A stretch of 33,102 bases of DNA. Source: Russula earlei (taxonomy: Eukaryota > Basidiomycota > Agaricomycetes > Russulales > Russulaceae). The DNA is taken from positions 1-33,102 of the forward strand of contig JAGFNK010000573.1 of NCBI GenBank assembly GCA_025769875.1. The letters run 5' to 3'. The position numbers and the translations under genes were made by a program. The notes under the pieces are model-generated. The model saw only the letters and a list, made by a program, of their open reading frames with translations, was not told the origin of the DNA and ran no database searches. Positions 1 to 9,367 of the stretch are shown piece after piece. How positions within the stretch are numbered: the first letter of the stretch is position 1; each line of letters starts with the position of its first letter.

Positions 1-1416
1 CTTGATGTTTTCTTAATTGGATTCGGGAGTATTCTTCAGTAATGCTGCTTTGTGTTAGAACTACTCGAGTTTTCCACAGATATCCTTCAAATTCTGCTGG
101 AGAGATGGCAAAGTCACTTATTTCCTTGGTGGGGTGCTTGTAAACTATAAAGTGTGTCAGTCGTTGATGCCAAGCTTGGGTACAATAATTCTTGAATTCA
201 ATTAACTCTCTCCTTGAACGCGTAGGTAGGTTTAATGCTAAGAAGGATTGTTCTGGTAGATAACAGTGTAAATCAGTATTCCTAAGATCGGTACTATCAG
301 GGGATTCAACAAGGGGTGATGCAAAGGGTTGGATAGGTATGACAGGGGTAGGAATACGATTGGTAAACAAGGGTACGTAGGCGTCAGGAGGGGTAGGAGG
401 TAATGGTCTTTCAACAAGAAATCCTCTTGCGTTGGGAATTGTTTCTCTCTCAGGGGGTCGTTGGGATGACGCGCGTCTCCTGTGTCGAGGAGCCAGATTT
501 ATCGAATGGGGAGATGGTAATCGCCTGGCGTCCACAAGGTAATTCCGTTAGGAGTAGGGGGTGTGTCTGGTCGAAAGTTGCACGTGCAATACTCTGTTTT
601 GCAGTTACACCTTGCCGTCCACGGATTTGACTCAGTATCTTCTGTGCTGGCAGACCAACGTTCTTGGCTAGTTGGGACAGTGGTCTGAATCGGTGTGAGG
701 GGTCGAGGGGCGAGACTTGAGGCTTCTAGGATTGCTGGGACAGAATAGTATGCAGGGGGACCAGTATATGAGGCGTCTGGGCTGGTAATTGCCCAAGGTT
801 GATTGTAGTCTGCGTCGTATAGCCAAGAGTTAGTTTCCCAGTCAAAGGTGTTGTGTATTCCTGGTACAACAGCAAGTTGGACGTAAGATTGATCTTCCCT
901 TTGTATTCTGTTGAGGCGTAGGTGGTAGAACTGGACGGTGAGACGGTAGTAGCTGATGTATGTCCAAGCCAGATAAAACAAGCGATACCCTGTCCTTAAA
1001 GAGTGGACAATGATGTGGTGGCGTGGTTGAATGATTCTGGTCCAAAGGTTTAATTCACTAGTGCGTAAGGACTGGTAGTCAACTGGCTGTCCTTGGATGT
1101 TCTTCGCTTGAGCAAGGTGCCAATATAGTAGTTGTTGTCGTGCTGGTGGTAGAAGTCGACTAAGGGTTTCAAGGTATAGTGCGTGTTCGTCGTGGCTTAA
1201 GAGCTGTCCAAAAGGCAAGACTCCAAGGAACTCTTTAACAATAAGGTGGGGGAAGTCCTCGTGAGGTGGTTCAACTTCTGGTACGTCGTGTAAGTTGGTT
1301 AAAGTGGTGACAGGGAACGCAACAGAGGTCCAGGTTCGATAGTGATTTAGATTTAGGACGTGTCTAGTGATAGCGTCTTCTTCTTCGTCTTCTTCTAAGG
1401 CGTATTCTCGAGGCAC
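1..1416 (-). pseudogene. Unrecognised retroelement protein, ORF2, with in-frame TAA
   Basis: The frame is open from about 1437 to 499, is cut by one TAA (499-501), then stays open in the same frame to the window edge, at least 470 codons in all. The first part starts acidic (EEDEEED near residue 8) and continues with a leucine- and tyrosine-rich, probably helical region. It ends with a small cysteine cluster (CNCKTEYCTCNF, about residue 265). The part after the TAA is proline-rich, then globular. No family is recognised. Like ORF1 it lacks an ATG near its start. A GT-AG intron joining ORF1 to ORF2 in phase is conceivable (donor after the ORF1 codons for LAH, acceptor ending near 1416), but the donor GTTCTT is weak. 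The TAA may be a mutation or a readthrough site. Confidence 0.45.
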
Positions 1417-1484
1417 TTTAGTTAAAACAAGAAAGGATCTTTATTCGATCTTTATTGAAGCGTTACAAGGGTGGTTCTTACTTT

Positions 1485-2408
1485 TTAAGAACCGTGCGCA
1501 AGATCTATAGTTTCGAGCTGGTACCTCTCAATTATTTCGAGAGGGTTAAGGGGAATACGAGGCGTAAAGCAAAAGCGAAGTAGTTGGGGGTTAAAGCGGA
1601 TGGTGTCGACTGTATAAGTCGAATAGTGACGTAGGGACACGCGGTTACTGTTCTCCTCGAAGTGTAAGTAGCCGTATGCGAAAGCGAGACGTCCGTCCAA
1701 GAAGTCGTGTACGATAGATAAGCAAAACGAGCCCTCGTAAGCAGGGCGGTAAATAGCAGGCAAGGTAAGTAGTTTCCTAAATAACGAGGTGTTAAAAATG
1801 TATGCGATGCGTCCGAGGGGAAAGTCAGCGTCCGGGGCGTATATCCCGACGTTGGAGCAGATGCCGAAGGGGGTGAGATTGTACTGGGTGGCAAGGGCAG
1901 TGTTGGAGGGTTCTACCGCAAAAGTGTGGACGATGCGTGCACGAAAGGCGGTAGTGAAGGTGTCTGTGAATGCGCGACGAGCTAACTGGTCTGAGGTAGG
2001 GATGCGTCCAAGGTAGTCTTGATGATTCAAGTCGTGGAGGGGACGCCACTGCTCCTGGCGACGATTGGTGGTAGGAAGGACGAAGTACTGGTGAGGATGG
2101 AAGCGAAATACTGTGCAGGGGGGACGGTCGAGGAAGCCTTCAGGTAAGGGAGGACGGTCCGCTTGCTGTTGCTCGTTCTGCGCTGGAGGGGGGGTGCCGA
2201 CAGGGACAAAGTTGTCTGGGATAGGCTGGGCAGTGGTAGGAGACGATGGGGGAGCTGTTGGGGAGTACAAGAGGCTGAGGGGTGAGGATGTGTCGACTGG
2301 GTCGATGTCTTCAGTGAGGATGCGAAGGGCGGTACGTGGGGTAGGTTGCAGAGGAGAAGGGAGGCGCAAGGAGGTGTTAACCAAAGTGGGGGAGTTAGGA
2401 GTGGACAC
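1485..2408 (-). CDS. Unrecognised retroelement protein, ORF1 (about 307 aa)
   Basis: I do not recognise this protein. The frame stays open for about 307 codons. The first 95 residues are rich in proline, serine and threonine and look disordered. The remainder looks globular and mixed, with many aromatic residues, starting near the PPCTVFRFHPHQYFVLP stretch. There is no membrane span, zinc knuckle or DSG protease motif. The frame contains no ATG: it opens after a TGA shortly upstream and the first near-cognate codon is GTG at 2406-2408. Translation would therefore need a spliced 5' exon, non-AUG initiation or an earlier lesion. Its place just after the 5' LTR is where gag normally lies, so a diverged capsid is possible but unproven. 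Confidence 0.5.
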   Translation of the reverse strand: MSTPNSPTLVNTSLRLPSPLQPTPRTALRILTEDIDPVDTSSPLSLLYSPTAPPSSPTTAQPIPDNFVPVGTPPPAQNEQQQADRPPLPEGFLDRPPCTVFRFHPHQYFVLPTTNRRQEQWRPLHDLNHQDYLGRIPTSDQLARRAFTDTFTTAFRARIVHTFAVEPSNTALATQYNLTPFGICSNVGIYAPDADFPLGRIAYIFNTSLFRKLLTLPAIYRPAYEGSFCLSIVHDFLDGRLAFAYGYLHFEENSNRVSLRHYSTYTVDTIRFNPQLLRFCFTPRIPLNPLEIIERYQLETIDLAHGS

Positions 2409-2592
2409 TTGAGCGTTGGCTGGTCAATACAGGGATGATGAGAGACTGTCCAGATGTCGAGACACGTACTGCTGATCACTAAGGACTCAGGAGCAGGTGG
2501 GCAGGGGTCGGAACAGATGGTACGCGGCGTAAACGGCGTTGAACAGGAGGACGAGCCAAACGACTAGAAGATACCAGATGGGGACTGGTAAG
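2409..2592 (-). other. Untranslated leader between LTR and first frame
   Basis: This stretch follows the LTR end on the minus strand and should start with a primer-binding site. I cannot match its first bases to a specific tRNA 3' end. A frame overlapping the next ORF is proline- and serine-rich and I regard it as a shadow. Confidence 0.35.
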
Positions 2593-3035
2593 TGTTGCAA
2601 GAGGCAGAGGCGAAGAGTAGAGGCCAGTGCAGCGAGGGACTTTAAACAAGGCGGTCGTTGAAGAGTACCTTGAAGACGAGGGAAGGCTTTAGACTGAGCA
2701 GTCGCAGGGGAGTACCCAGGAAGTGGAGAGTATCACAAATGGACAGTCTGACGACTGCCATGCTTCATTGGGGCTTATATACAGTGTACAGGGTCGATTA
2801 CAAAGCACTGGGACTATTCTAGACTCTTTGGTACCATCCAATAGGACTACAGAGGCATAAACTTGCTTATGCCAAGTTTCAGGCTTACTGAGCGCATTAC
2901 TGATCATTGTGGAGCGATGACATCATTATGATGTCACTGTGGGGCGCTTAGTGAGCCTATGAGGTCACTGTGGAGTCGCTCAGTCAGCCATGATGTCATT
3001 GGAGCCTTGATGACGTCAGATGGATTTATGCAACA
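2593..3035 (-). repeat. 443-bp 5' LTR of the unclassified element
   Basis: The LTR has perfect 7-bp terminal inverted repeats, TGTTGCA at 2593 and TGCAACA ending at 3035. A TATA box (TATATAAG, minus strand) lies at 2774-2781, with the promoter-like U3 part to its right. This fits a minus-strand element transcribed leftward. A second copy is not in the window, so the boundaries rest on the inverted termini, the TATA box and the abrupt junction with Copia sequence. Confidence 0.72.
2901..3020 (-). promoter_or_regulatory. U3 array of CRE/bZIP-like motifs
   Basis: About 31-bp imperfect tandem units begin GTCACTGTGG and GTCATTGG. They carry TGACATCA (2918 onward), TGATGTCA (twice) and a perfect palindromic CRE, TGACGTCA, at 3011-3018. 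Such octamers are typical binding sites of bZIP (ATF/CREB-type) factors. The position upstream of the TATA box suggests an enhancer; that role is inferred. Confidence 0.5.
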
Positions 3036-3040
3036 GTTTC

Positions 3041-5471
3041 TAAGAGTTTGTGCCGCTGTTTCGGGTCCATGGTGGCTGGGTGGCCATGTGGCTGCCACGC
3101 GATGATTACCCGATTAGGAAACCGGTGCCTGGTCGTGTTAGAGTGCTTTTGCAATAGCAATATCTTGTACCACAGGAGGGATAGCCCACAAAATGGAAGG
3201 GAGTCGGCAATGCAAAGTGAGGGAGGTCTTTCTTGAGTAAAATAGGACAATCCTTGGCCAGGACTTGGCCTTGGTTCGTAACAGTCTCAGGCTGAATGGG
3301 CAGAAGCTTGTCTGCTCCGACGCCTTGCGGTTCAGCACACGGCAGTTGGTCCACATTCTCCCCCTGTTCTGTGTTCTCCACCCCCTCAATTTCGCACTTA
3401 TTTTCCCTTTTTCGACTCTTTCAACTGTGTCGTCAAATTTGAGGATTACGTGCTTGATGCACGATGTGGGGCCCCCTTCATTGGATATGATGGCACGGGG
3501 TTGAAGGGTGCGGGGGGTGGGGAGATGTGCAGGCTTGTGTGCCTGCTGGTGATATGCATGGCCTGAGAACATGTGCACCAGCGACCTTTGGGTCAGCATG
3601 GTGGGTCTCTTCTCTGGGGCGTGTGCAGACATGCGTGTTGCAATGACTTGCAACCGAGAGGGGTCAGGAGTTGTCCCGCTCCTGGCCTCTTCAGATGTCA
3701 GATCGTCCAAGGCACACATGGGTAGGTTTGTGTTGGCATGCGTTGCCCAGACCCTATCAAGAGGTGTCCAGGTTGCGCATTCTGTGACGTCGGTGGGTTT
3801 GCCCCCTTCATGTAATTGGGGGGTCTTCAGGCGTTGGCCCATTTCGAGTTTGATGCATGCAGTGGATGGCTTGGGGTGCTGGGGCACTTTCAACTTGTGC
3901 TTCAGCCTGCCAGCGTGTTTCTTCTGCAGCTTATCATCTGTCCGGGTCGCAACCTGTTTGGAGAATGTATCTGGGGAGGCCTGGAAGATCATTGCATGTG
4001 CGGTAAGTGTGGCTTCAGTTTTGTGGCCGCATTCCGCAAGGGATGGGTCTGGCATCACTATGTATGCTGACTCGAGTGTTGGCATTTCAATGGCCATAAT
4101 GTATAAGCTTCCATGTAATTGTCCCTCACATACAAGTTGGGTTTTGTTGTATATCCCGCATGTCTGCCCCTGGAAGTGCACTTCCGCCCTGCATTGAGTG
4201 AAGTGGGAGACCGATAAGAGGTTCCCTTTGAGGTCCAGGACGTACAGGACATCGTGGAGTATCACAGTACTCCACGCGCTGTGTGCACGCATTCAGACTT
4301 GCACTTGTCTGGCTCTGGTGGCAAGTATTGTGCTATCGTTGCCTAAGGCAACTTGAATGGGCGATGCGAGCGGGGTGAACTGAGTGAACCAATTGTGATG
4401 GGATGTCATGATGTGCAAGGCTCCAGAGTCAATGAGCCAGCTGTCTTTGAGATTGGCAGCTCGGAGTTGTTCCTGAGTTGTGGCCGCGTGGATCGGCTCA
4501 TCTTTGACTGCCAGATGTAATGAGATGCTGTTATTGGATGTGGGGACAAATGCAATGGTGGCACTGGCTGGTAGCTGAGCTGCAGGCATCGCTACAATGT
4601 GCGTGCTTGTGCCAGTCCCAGTGGGCATGGGCATCACTGCATTGTGTGCACTCATGCCAGTCATAGCAGGCATGGGCATCGCTGTGTTGTGCGCAATTGT
4701 GCCAGTCCTGGCTGCTGCTGCTGCTTTGTCCTCCAGTTTTCCGTGAATTTTCCAGCCTTTGTGTGTATTGTGCCCCCTGTGTCTGCAGTGAGTGCACTTT
4801 GATGTTGTGCTTTTCTCACTTTGCATTTCCTGGCTCTTTCTCATTTGGGTCGCCTTTGCAATGTGAATCATAGCCACGTCACCAGTCAGTCGGATCCAAC
4901 GCTCCTCATGGAGGATGCGGTCTGTGACGTGCTCAGCTGTAAGCAGGCTGGGCAGCGTCGAGTGAAGAGTGGCCTTGAGTTTGGCCATGTTTTCCGGTAG
5001 CACGAGAATTAGCATCCATATGAGGGTTTTCTTGTCGATGGGGTATCCAAATTTGTCAAGGGCTCAGGCAGCGTGCAACTGTCGGATTATTTGAGGAGCC
5101 ATGGGTTCAGTTTTGGAGAACATGACCCAGTATAGATTTATAAGTAAATGTGTGACGCGTTGCTCGCCCTTCCCTGCAAAATGTTTTTCAAGTGTGTCCC
5201 AAGTATGTTTGGCTCCAGCAGTGCCTAGGGCAGTGTCGAGAGCGTGCCCGTTTAACGTCAGTAAAATGTGGGCATGTGCTTTGCGATCTTTCTGCTCCCA
5301 GTCAGTGAAGCCGCTCAGGTCATTGCTGGGGTCTGGTTTTGAGTATGTCCCTCTTATGATTTCCATCAGGCCATTTGTTTTGAACAGTGCCTCTATATTA
5401 GCTTTCCATTGCATGTACGCGACCATGCCACCTTCAAAGAGTGGTCTGTCATAACCATGTTGGCTGCCCAT
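3041..5471 (-). pseudogene. Copia gag-protease polyprotein with two in-frame TGA codons
   Basis: A single minus-strand frame starts at ATG 5469-5471 and runs to about 3138, interrupted only by TGA at 5064-5066 and at 4293-4295. In order: a Copia Gag (UBN2-like) domain of about 150 residues (motif ...AHILLTLNG, then HTWDTLEKHFAG); a knuckle-like CTHCRHRGHNTHKGW in which the last zinc ligand has become Trp; low-complexity Ala/Met/Thr repeats; and a Copia protease core WLIDSGALHIMT (about 4425), followed by HDVLYVLDLKGNLLSVSHF, a motif typical of Copia between protease and integrase. After the GSLYIMAIEM stretch I see no HHCC integrase finger, integrase core or RT, and the sequence looks drifted up to the junction at 3035. 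The lost Cys and both stops say it is dead. Confidence 0.8.
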
Positions 5472-5625
5472 GTAAGTTTTTTCCCGTGGCTCCTATGGTG
5501 GGAGCGTGGCTGCCTCTCAAGGGCACAATGTTTGCGGTTGCTATGGGGGTGCTCATGGCGTTTCATTACGCAATGTGGAAGCTGCTGGGAGTTCATGATG
5601 TCAGGGACGACCAGGTCTCATAATC
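5472..5625 (-). other. Copia leader and presumed primer-binding site
   Basis: This lies between the LTR end (5626) and the gag ATG (5471). On the minus strand the first bases after the LTR are GATTATGAGACCTGG, where the primer-binding site belongs. I cannot assign the tRNA. Confidence 0.4.
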
Positions 5626-5770
5626 TGTTGGAGCTATGGAATAAGGGCTCAGTCTTGTGTGTAAAAGACTGTATTGGTTAGTTATCTAACCTATAGAATG
5701 AGAGCTATGTACAGTATTAGCTATGAAGAGAGCTATAAAGGAATGTTGTACTGACCTCAGTTGTGTATAA

Positions 5771-5970
5771 GGCCCCATTTACCAACCAAGAATTCTTGAA
5801 TCTTGAACTTGAACTTGGATTTCAGTATTTTCCAGGGGTGACAGGAGTCACAGGCATGATGAATGATAACTTGATTAACTAATACAAGTTTCTTTAATTA
5901 TAATTTCTTTAATTATAATTATGAGCTCTTTCCCACCAGATTTGCAAATTCGCTTGTTGTAATTGCATAT
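5771..5970 (+). repeat. Harbinger left terminal inverted repeat
   Basis: 200 bp, matching 8950-9149 in reverse complement with scattered substitutions. It includes an AT-rich stretch with TTTAATTATAATT repeated twice (about 5893-5920), followed by ATGAGCTCTTTCCCACCAGA. Confidence 0.9.
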
Positions 5971-6171
5971 TCACATGTGTGCATATTCGCATGAGGTAAC
6001 ACATGATTTGTAAAAAAAATATTTCTACATCGTGTCGGCCAGATGGCGATATGGAGGGCATAGTTTGTACATACATGAAATTCTATGCTAGTCAACATGC
6101 ACCCTTCGAATTCTCATTCTCACATATTGCTCCCACATGTCACCAGCAATTCTGTCTTGCCTGCGATTCGC

Positions 6172-7472
6172 TCACTCCCTCTCACGCTGTGTCACTGGGC
6201 CTTCAGCAAGTTCACCAGCCTCCTCCTCATCTTGAGAGCCCATGTGGAGCTCAGCCACATCATCAAAGGCGGAAATCTCCCTAGGATTATACTCACGAAT
6301 AAAATTGTGCAGTGCTGCAAGCGCAGCTGGGATGCGCGCCTGAATTGACATGTTATAGTTAAGGGGATGATCGAGTAATTGGAACCGTCGCTTGAGGATT
6401 CCAAAGATGCGTTCTATGATATTGCGAGCTTGAGCATGACGCAGATTGAACAACTCCTCACATGTGCATGGCCTGGGACAAATGTCAGTGAGAAAACTCA
6501 GGAGATGAGAAACATTACCTTGTGTTTGCGTGACCCCATCCGGCGAGATGGTACCGCACACCTCGATAAGGGGTGAGAAGTACATCTGATGAGGCAAAGC
6601 CTCCATCACCAAGATAATACTTTCCACTTGGGATAAAAAAATCAGAAAGTCATGCATCAAGGAAGAGTGTCACATCAGCAGTGGAACCCTCCCAACCAGT
6701 CAGGAGATAGGTGAAGTGGAGGTCAAAAGAACATGCCACAAGGCAGTTCTGTGTGATTACTCCTTTGTGGTTCCTCGCCATGTCACACTTATCAGCAGTG
6801 GCAGAACACTTGATATGTGTGCCATCAACAGCACCTAGGGCATCCTTGAGATATGGATAGAGCTTGGGGTTACTTCGGATAAAGGGGTGAGGGGGCGAAT
6901 TGGCATCAGGGAGCTGCACAAATGTGGTATAGAAGGGGGGGCTTGAGAGAACTCCAAGAATTTTTTTAAAATACCTAACTGCCTGTCAGAACAAGTGTGA
7001 AGAACCCAAGTGATACGTACTTTGAAATGGTGCAGGGTGACCACTGGAAACACTCTCTGACATGAGTTGATGACAGCCCTGTAACAGCAGTATAGAGGAA
7101 GATGGCGATTTGTTCTTCAATTAGGACATGTCGTGATGAGGCAACACCGAGGTTTTGGATGGTCCGCCGGAGGGTGTCAAAGACATGTTTATGTACTCCA
7201 AGCTCGCTCCGAATGCACTCTGGATGGCCAGTGAGTAGTTCATGAACCCACACAGCCCCAGTTAATGCTGATGTGTGATATGGAATACAACGAGGACAGA
7301 TGGCTTGGAGGAGTTGTATATATGCTTCACAGCAAAGCAAGACAAGAGTCAACATATGCAAGAGGACCACAAGTTGTTGGTGTCGCTTCTTTACCAGTCG
7401 TTGATTGGGCATTGGGGGGGGAAATGATGGGATGGACAATGCAACGCTTTGAAAGTTTTTCTTTGCTGCCAA
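6172..7472 (-). pseudogene. Harbinger DDE transposase (HARBI1-like), broken
   Basis: The nuclease that would cut and join the element at TWA sites. All three acidic positions can be followed on the minus strand: the first D in LGAVDGTHIKC (about 6820), the second in YYLGDGGFASSD (about 6600), and the E in RHAQARNIIERIFGILKRRF (about 6410). Two introns fit: one after CTISK (donor GTACGT near 7020) and one at 6476-6522 (GTAATG...CCCAG). Lesions: a TGA (6650-6652) falls where the family has Arg in DAR-LSDFF, consistent with CGA to TGA. A one-base frame change is needed just after the first intron to reach the RYFKKILG...FVQLP segment. No ATG opens the first exon in frame (it opens at TTG), so the N-terminus is also uncertain. 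Confidence 0.85.
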
Positions 7473-7583
7473 GCAGACTGAGTCAGCATAGACGGACTCA
7501 GTCCACCCTGTGACTGCATGATACCATCAATGACAAATTTATTTTACACATAACACATGACAACATGACATTTGAAATTACAA

Positions 7584-8766
7584 TTACAATTTGGTTTGTG
7601 CTAACATATTACATATGTATTGATGCGCAAGATCACACAATTCTGGATCCTTATCTAATCCAAGTGTGAGGTAACTATCAACATCTGCAATATTGCCATT
7701 GGAGAGGAGGCTGAGTGCTGGGACAATGTTGCCCGTTGGCAGCCAGTGACCATCCTTGATATCAGTGGCAAGGGTTTTGACTGCCAGCAACTGACACGCA
7801 TGCTCAGGAACCATCATAAGCACAGGTACAACAGCACCCGTAGATGCATTCCCAAGTTGTTCATCAAGTGAGGGTGTGGCTTCAAGGGCAGGCTCGGGCT
7901 CGGGCTCGTTGAGACCTTGCACAGTCGAGTCAAAGGACTCAATGACCCTGTTCATGACCACTGACATACCAACGACAGCAGATGCCGCAGTGTCGGTCCT
8001 TTGTTTTTTGCTTGACGTTTCACTTACGGAGACATGATCAGATCTATGCTTCCGAACTGAGAAGCAGGGTGAGAGGAGAGGCATTTGATAGTGAAGTTGA
8101 TGAGAAACGCACCACCATCAAATTGAGATCCAAATGAGTTGGGGGACAGACGAGAAGTTGACTGGGATGGAGGATCTGAATCTGCACAAAGTGTTTTCTG
8201 TGTACCCCGATAGGCACTTTTGCCTTTGGATTTCGATCCAATGAGAGACTCTATAGCCTCGCACTGTGACCAGCCCTTGTTGTGGTACTTCTTGGCACTT
8301 GGTTTTTTCTGCTAAGGTCAGATGTTGTTAAAGAAGCAGGAGTTATACACACACCTTGACTAAATCAGCCCACTGCCCCTCCATTTCTAACCCTACATCC
8401 ACTCCTTTCTCATCATCCCAGGGAAACCCAGACTGTAGCTTGAGGAAGGAGATGATACTGTATTCAGTCTTCAACTGTTGGACAGCATCAGCGTTGAGGG
8501 AAGGGATGAAGTGGACGATACAGCACCCTGTTCCATTTTGTTTTGCATGTGCTCCCAGTCTTGATGCCACCCTTCTCACGAAGGGGATTGATCTGAGAGG
8601 CTGCGTCATTGAAGATGTGGTCCTTGAACATAGAGTTGGAGGTCATTTCGTCCCTATGCTCCAAAAGAAAATCTAAAAAGGCCACTTCATCCTTAGTTGT
8701 CCATGTGGTGTTACCATCTGCTTGACTTTCTCCCACAGAAGAATCAGAGGCTGAGCAGGTCTGCAT
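7584..8766 (-). CDS. Harbinger Myb/SANT-like DNA-binding protein
   Basis: The second Harbinger gene, thought in this superfamily to bind the transposon ends and bring the transposase to the nucleus. My model has four exons: 8766-8527, 8474-8355, 8311-8113 and 8056-7584, with introns of 52, 43 and 56 nt, all GT-AG. It gives an uninterrupted 343-residue product from ATG 8764-8766. Residues about 20-115 form the Myb/SANT-like trihelix domain, seen as TWTTKDEVAFLDFLLEHRDE, ...TCKTKWNR|LKTEY and FPWDDEKGVDV. The middle is Ser/Thr/Lys-rich with a basic patch (VRKHRSDH, then SSKKQRT) that may be a nuclear signal. The C-terminus is acidic and helical. The model is supported by continuity of frame and domain across every junction. 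Confidence 0.8.
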
Positions 8767-8949
8767 GTATGATGGGGGTACCGAACAAAGGAGGTATGGA
8801 GGGAGGAGGGGATTAAAAAAAGAAGGCAAGAGAAAAACGCACGCCACGCATACATGGAAAAAGACAACGGAGGGAAAGTCCTGAACAAAGCTGAGTTCCG
8901 ACTCCCGAGTCAACTCCAAGTATGCGGACATCTAACTTCACACACGCAA

Positions 8950-9149
8950 ATATGCAATTACAACAAGCGAATTTGCAAATCTGGTGGGAAAGAGCTCATA
9001 ATTATAATTAAAGAAATTATAATTAACGAAACTCGTATTAGTTAATCAAGTTATTGTTCATCACGCCTGTGACTCCTGTCACCCCTGGAAAATACCAAAA
9101 TCTGAGTTCAAGTTCAAGATTCAAGAATTGTTGGTTGGTAAATGGGGCC
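8950..9149 (-). repeat. Harbinger right terminal inverted repeat
   Basis: Reverse-complement partner of 5771-5970, ending ...AAATGGGGCC at 9149 and followed by the TAA duplication. The two repeats differ at a number of positions, so the insertion is not brand new. Confidence 0.9.
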
Positions 9150-9281
9150 TAAAAGACTGAGGGAAAACGAACAATAACTAAATTCGAATTATTTACACAT
9201 ACGGTCTGGGTTGTCCGTTCACGCGGCACTTAGCGGCTGCACGTCCAACAATAACCTGCATAGGATATGGAGAAAAAGAAA

Positions 9282-9367
9282 GGCACTACCAGGGTTTGAA
9301 CCTGGGTTAATGGAAAGTGGTGTTAGCAAGTCAGAATCTGTTGTGATAGCCACTACACTATAGCACC
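9282..9367 (-). tRNA. tRNA-Gln(CUG)-like gene with abnormal anticodon arm
   Basis: On the minus strand the ends pair as a 7-bp acceptor stem (GGTGCTA with TAGTGCC). The A box (TAGTGTAGTGG) and B box (GGTTCAAACCC) are good, the T arm CCAGG/CCTGG is perfect, and a Pol III terminator TTTCTTTTT follows directly. The anticodon loop reads TTCTGAC, giving CUG (Gln). After it there are about 14 more bases than a normal tRNA has, and no segment there pairs well with the 5' stem ACAGA. Either a short intron is present beside a mutated stem, or the gene is decayed. The Copia LTR ends only 31 bp downstream of it. Confidence 0.6.

Larger units (their letters stand above)
1..3035 (-). mobile_element. Unclassified LTR retroelement, 5' part, inserted in Copia
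   Basis: A complete LTR (2593-3035) is followed on the minus strand by a leader and two long open frames, then the left window edge. No gag zinc knuckle, protease, reverse transcriptase or integrase motif is visible in this part. The LTR abuts Copia coding sequence at 3036, so the element inserted into the Copia body; the expected 5-bp target duplication on this side is GTTTC (3036-3040). The other LTR and duplication would lie left of the window. It could be a non-autonomous element, or an autonomous one with a long 5' accessory region and pol outside the window. Confidence 0.7.
5771..9149. mobile_element. PIF/Harbinger DNA transposon, 3379 bp
   Basis: Both ends are present. It starts GGCCCCATTTACCAACC and ends with the reverse complement. 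It has 200-bp terminal inverted repeats and is flanked by the 3-bp duplication TAA (5768-5770 and 9150-9152), matching the TWA target preference of PIF/Harbinger. It carries the two genes expected of the superfamily, both on the minus strand: a DDE transposase (6172-7472) and a Myb/SANT-like protein (7584-8766). It sits inside the Copia 5' LTR. The Myb-like gene is open but the transposase is broken, so this copy could move only with help from another. Confidence 0.9.
3036..9250 (-). mobile_element. Ty1/Copia retrotransposon, split by two insertions
   Basis: Copia gag-protease coding sequence lies at 3041-5471 and the 5' LTR at 5626-5770 plus 9153-9250. Harbinger separates the two LTR parts. 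The coding part ends abruptly at the LTR of the unclassified element (3035), so the rest of pol and the 3' LTR should lie left of the window. The predicted target duplication at the right end is ATAAC (9251-9255). Order of events: Copia first, then the two insertions, whose relative order is unknown. Confidence 0.8.
5626..9250 (-). repeat. Copia 5' LTR (243 bp) split by Harbinger
   Basis: The two parts are 5626-5770 (starts TGTTGGAGC) and 9153-9250 (ends GTCCAACA). Joined across the Harbinger insertion, with one copy of its TAA duplication, they make a 243-bp LTR with 6-bp inverted ends TGTTGG/CCAACA. The left part lies directly upstream of the Copia gag leader, as a 5' LTR should. Confidence 0.75.

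Noticed and set aside
2113..2412. Plus-strand Gly/Arg-rich frame opposite ORF1 of the unclassified element
   Set aside because: Mirror of the Pro/Ser-rich codons on the minus strand.
3571..4197. Plus-strand 208-codon frame opposite Copia
   Set aside because: Antisense to the Copia polyprotein, no domain, no supporting context.
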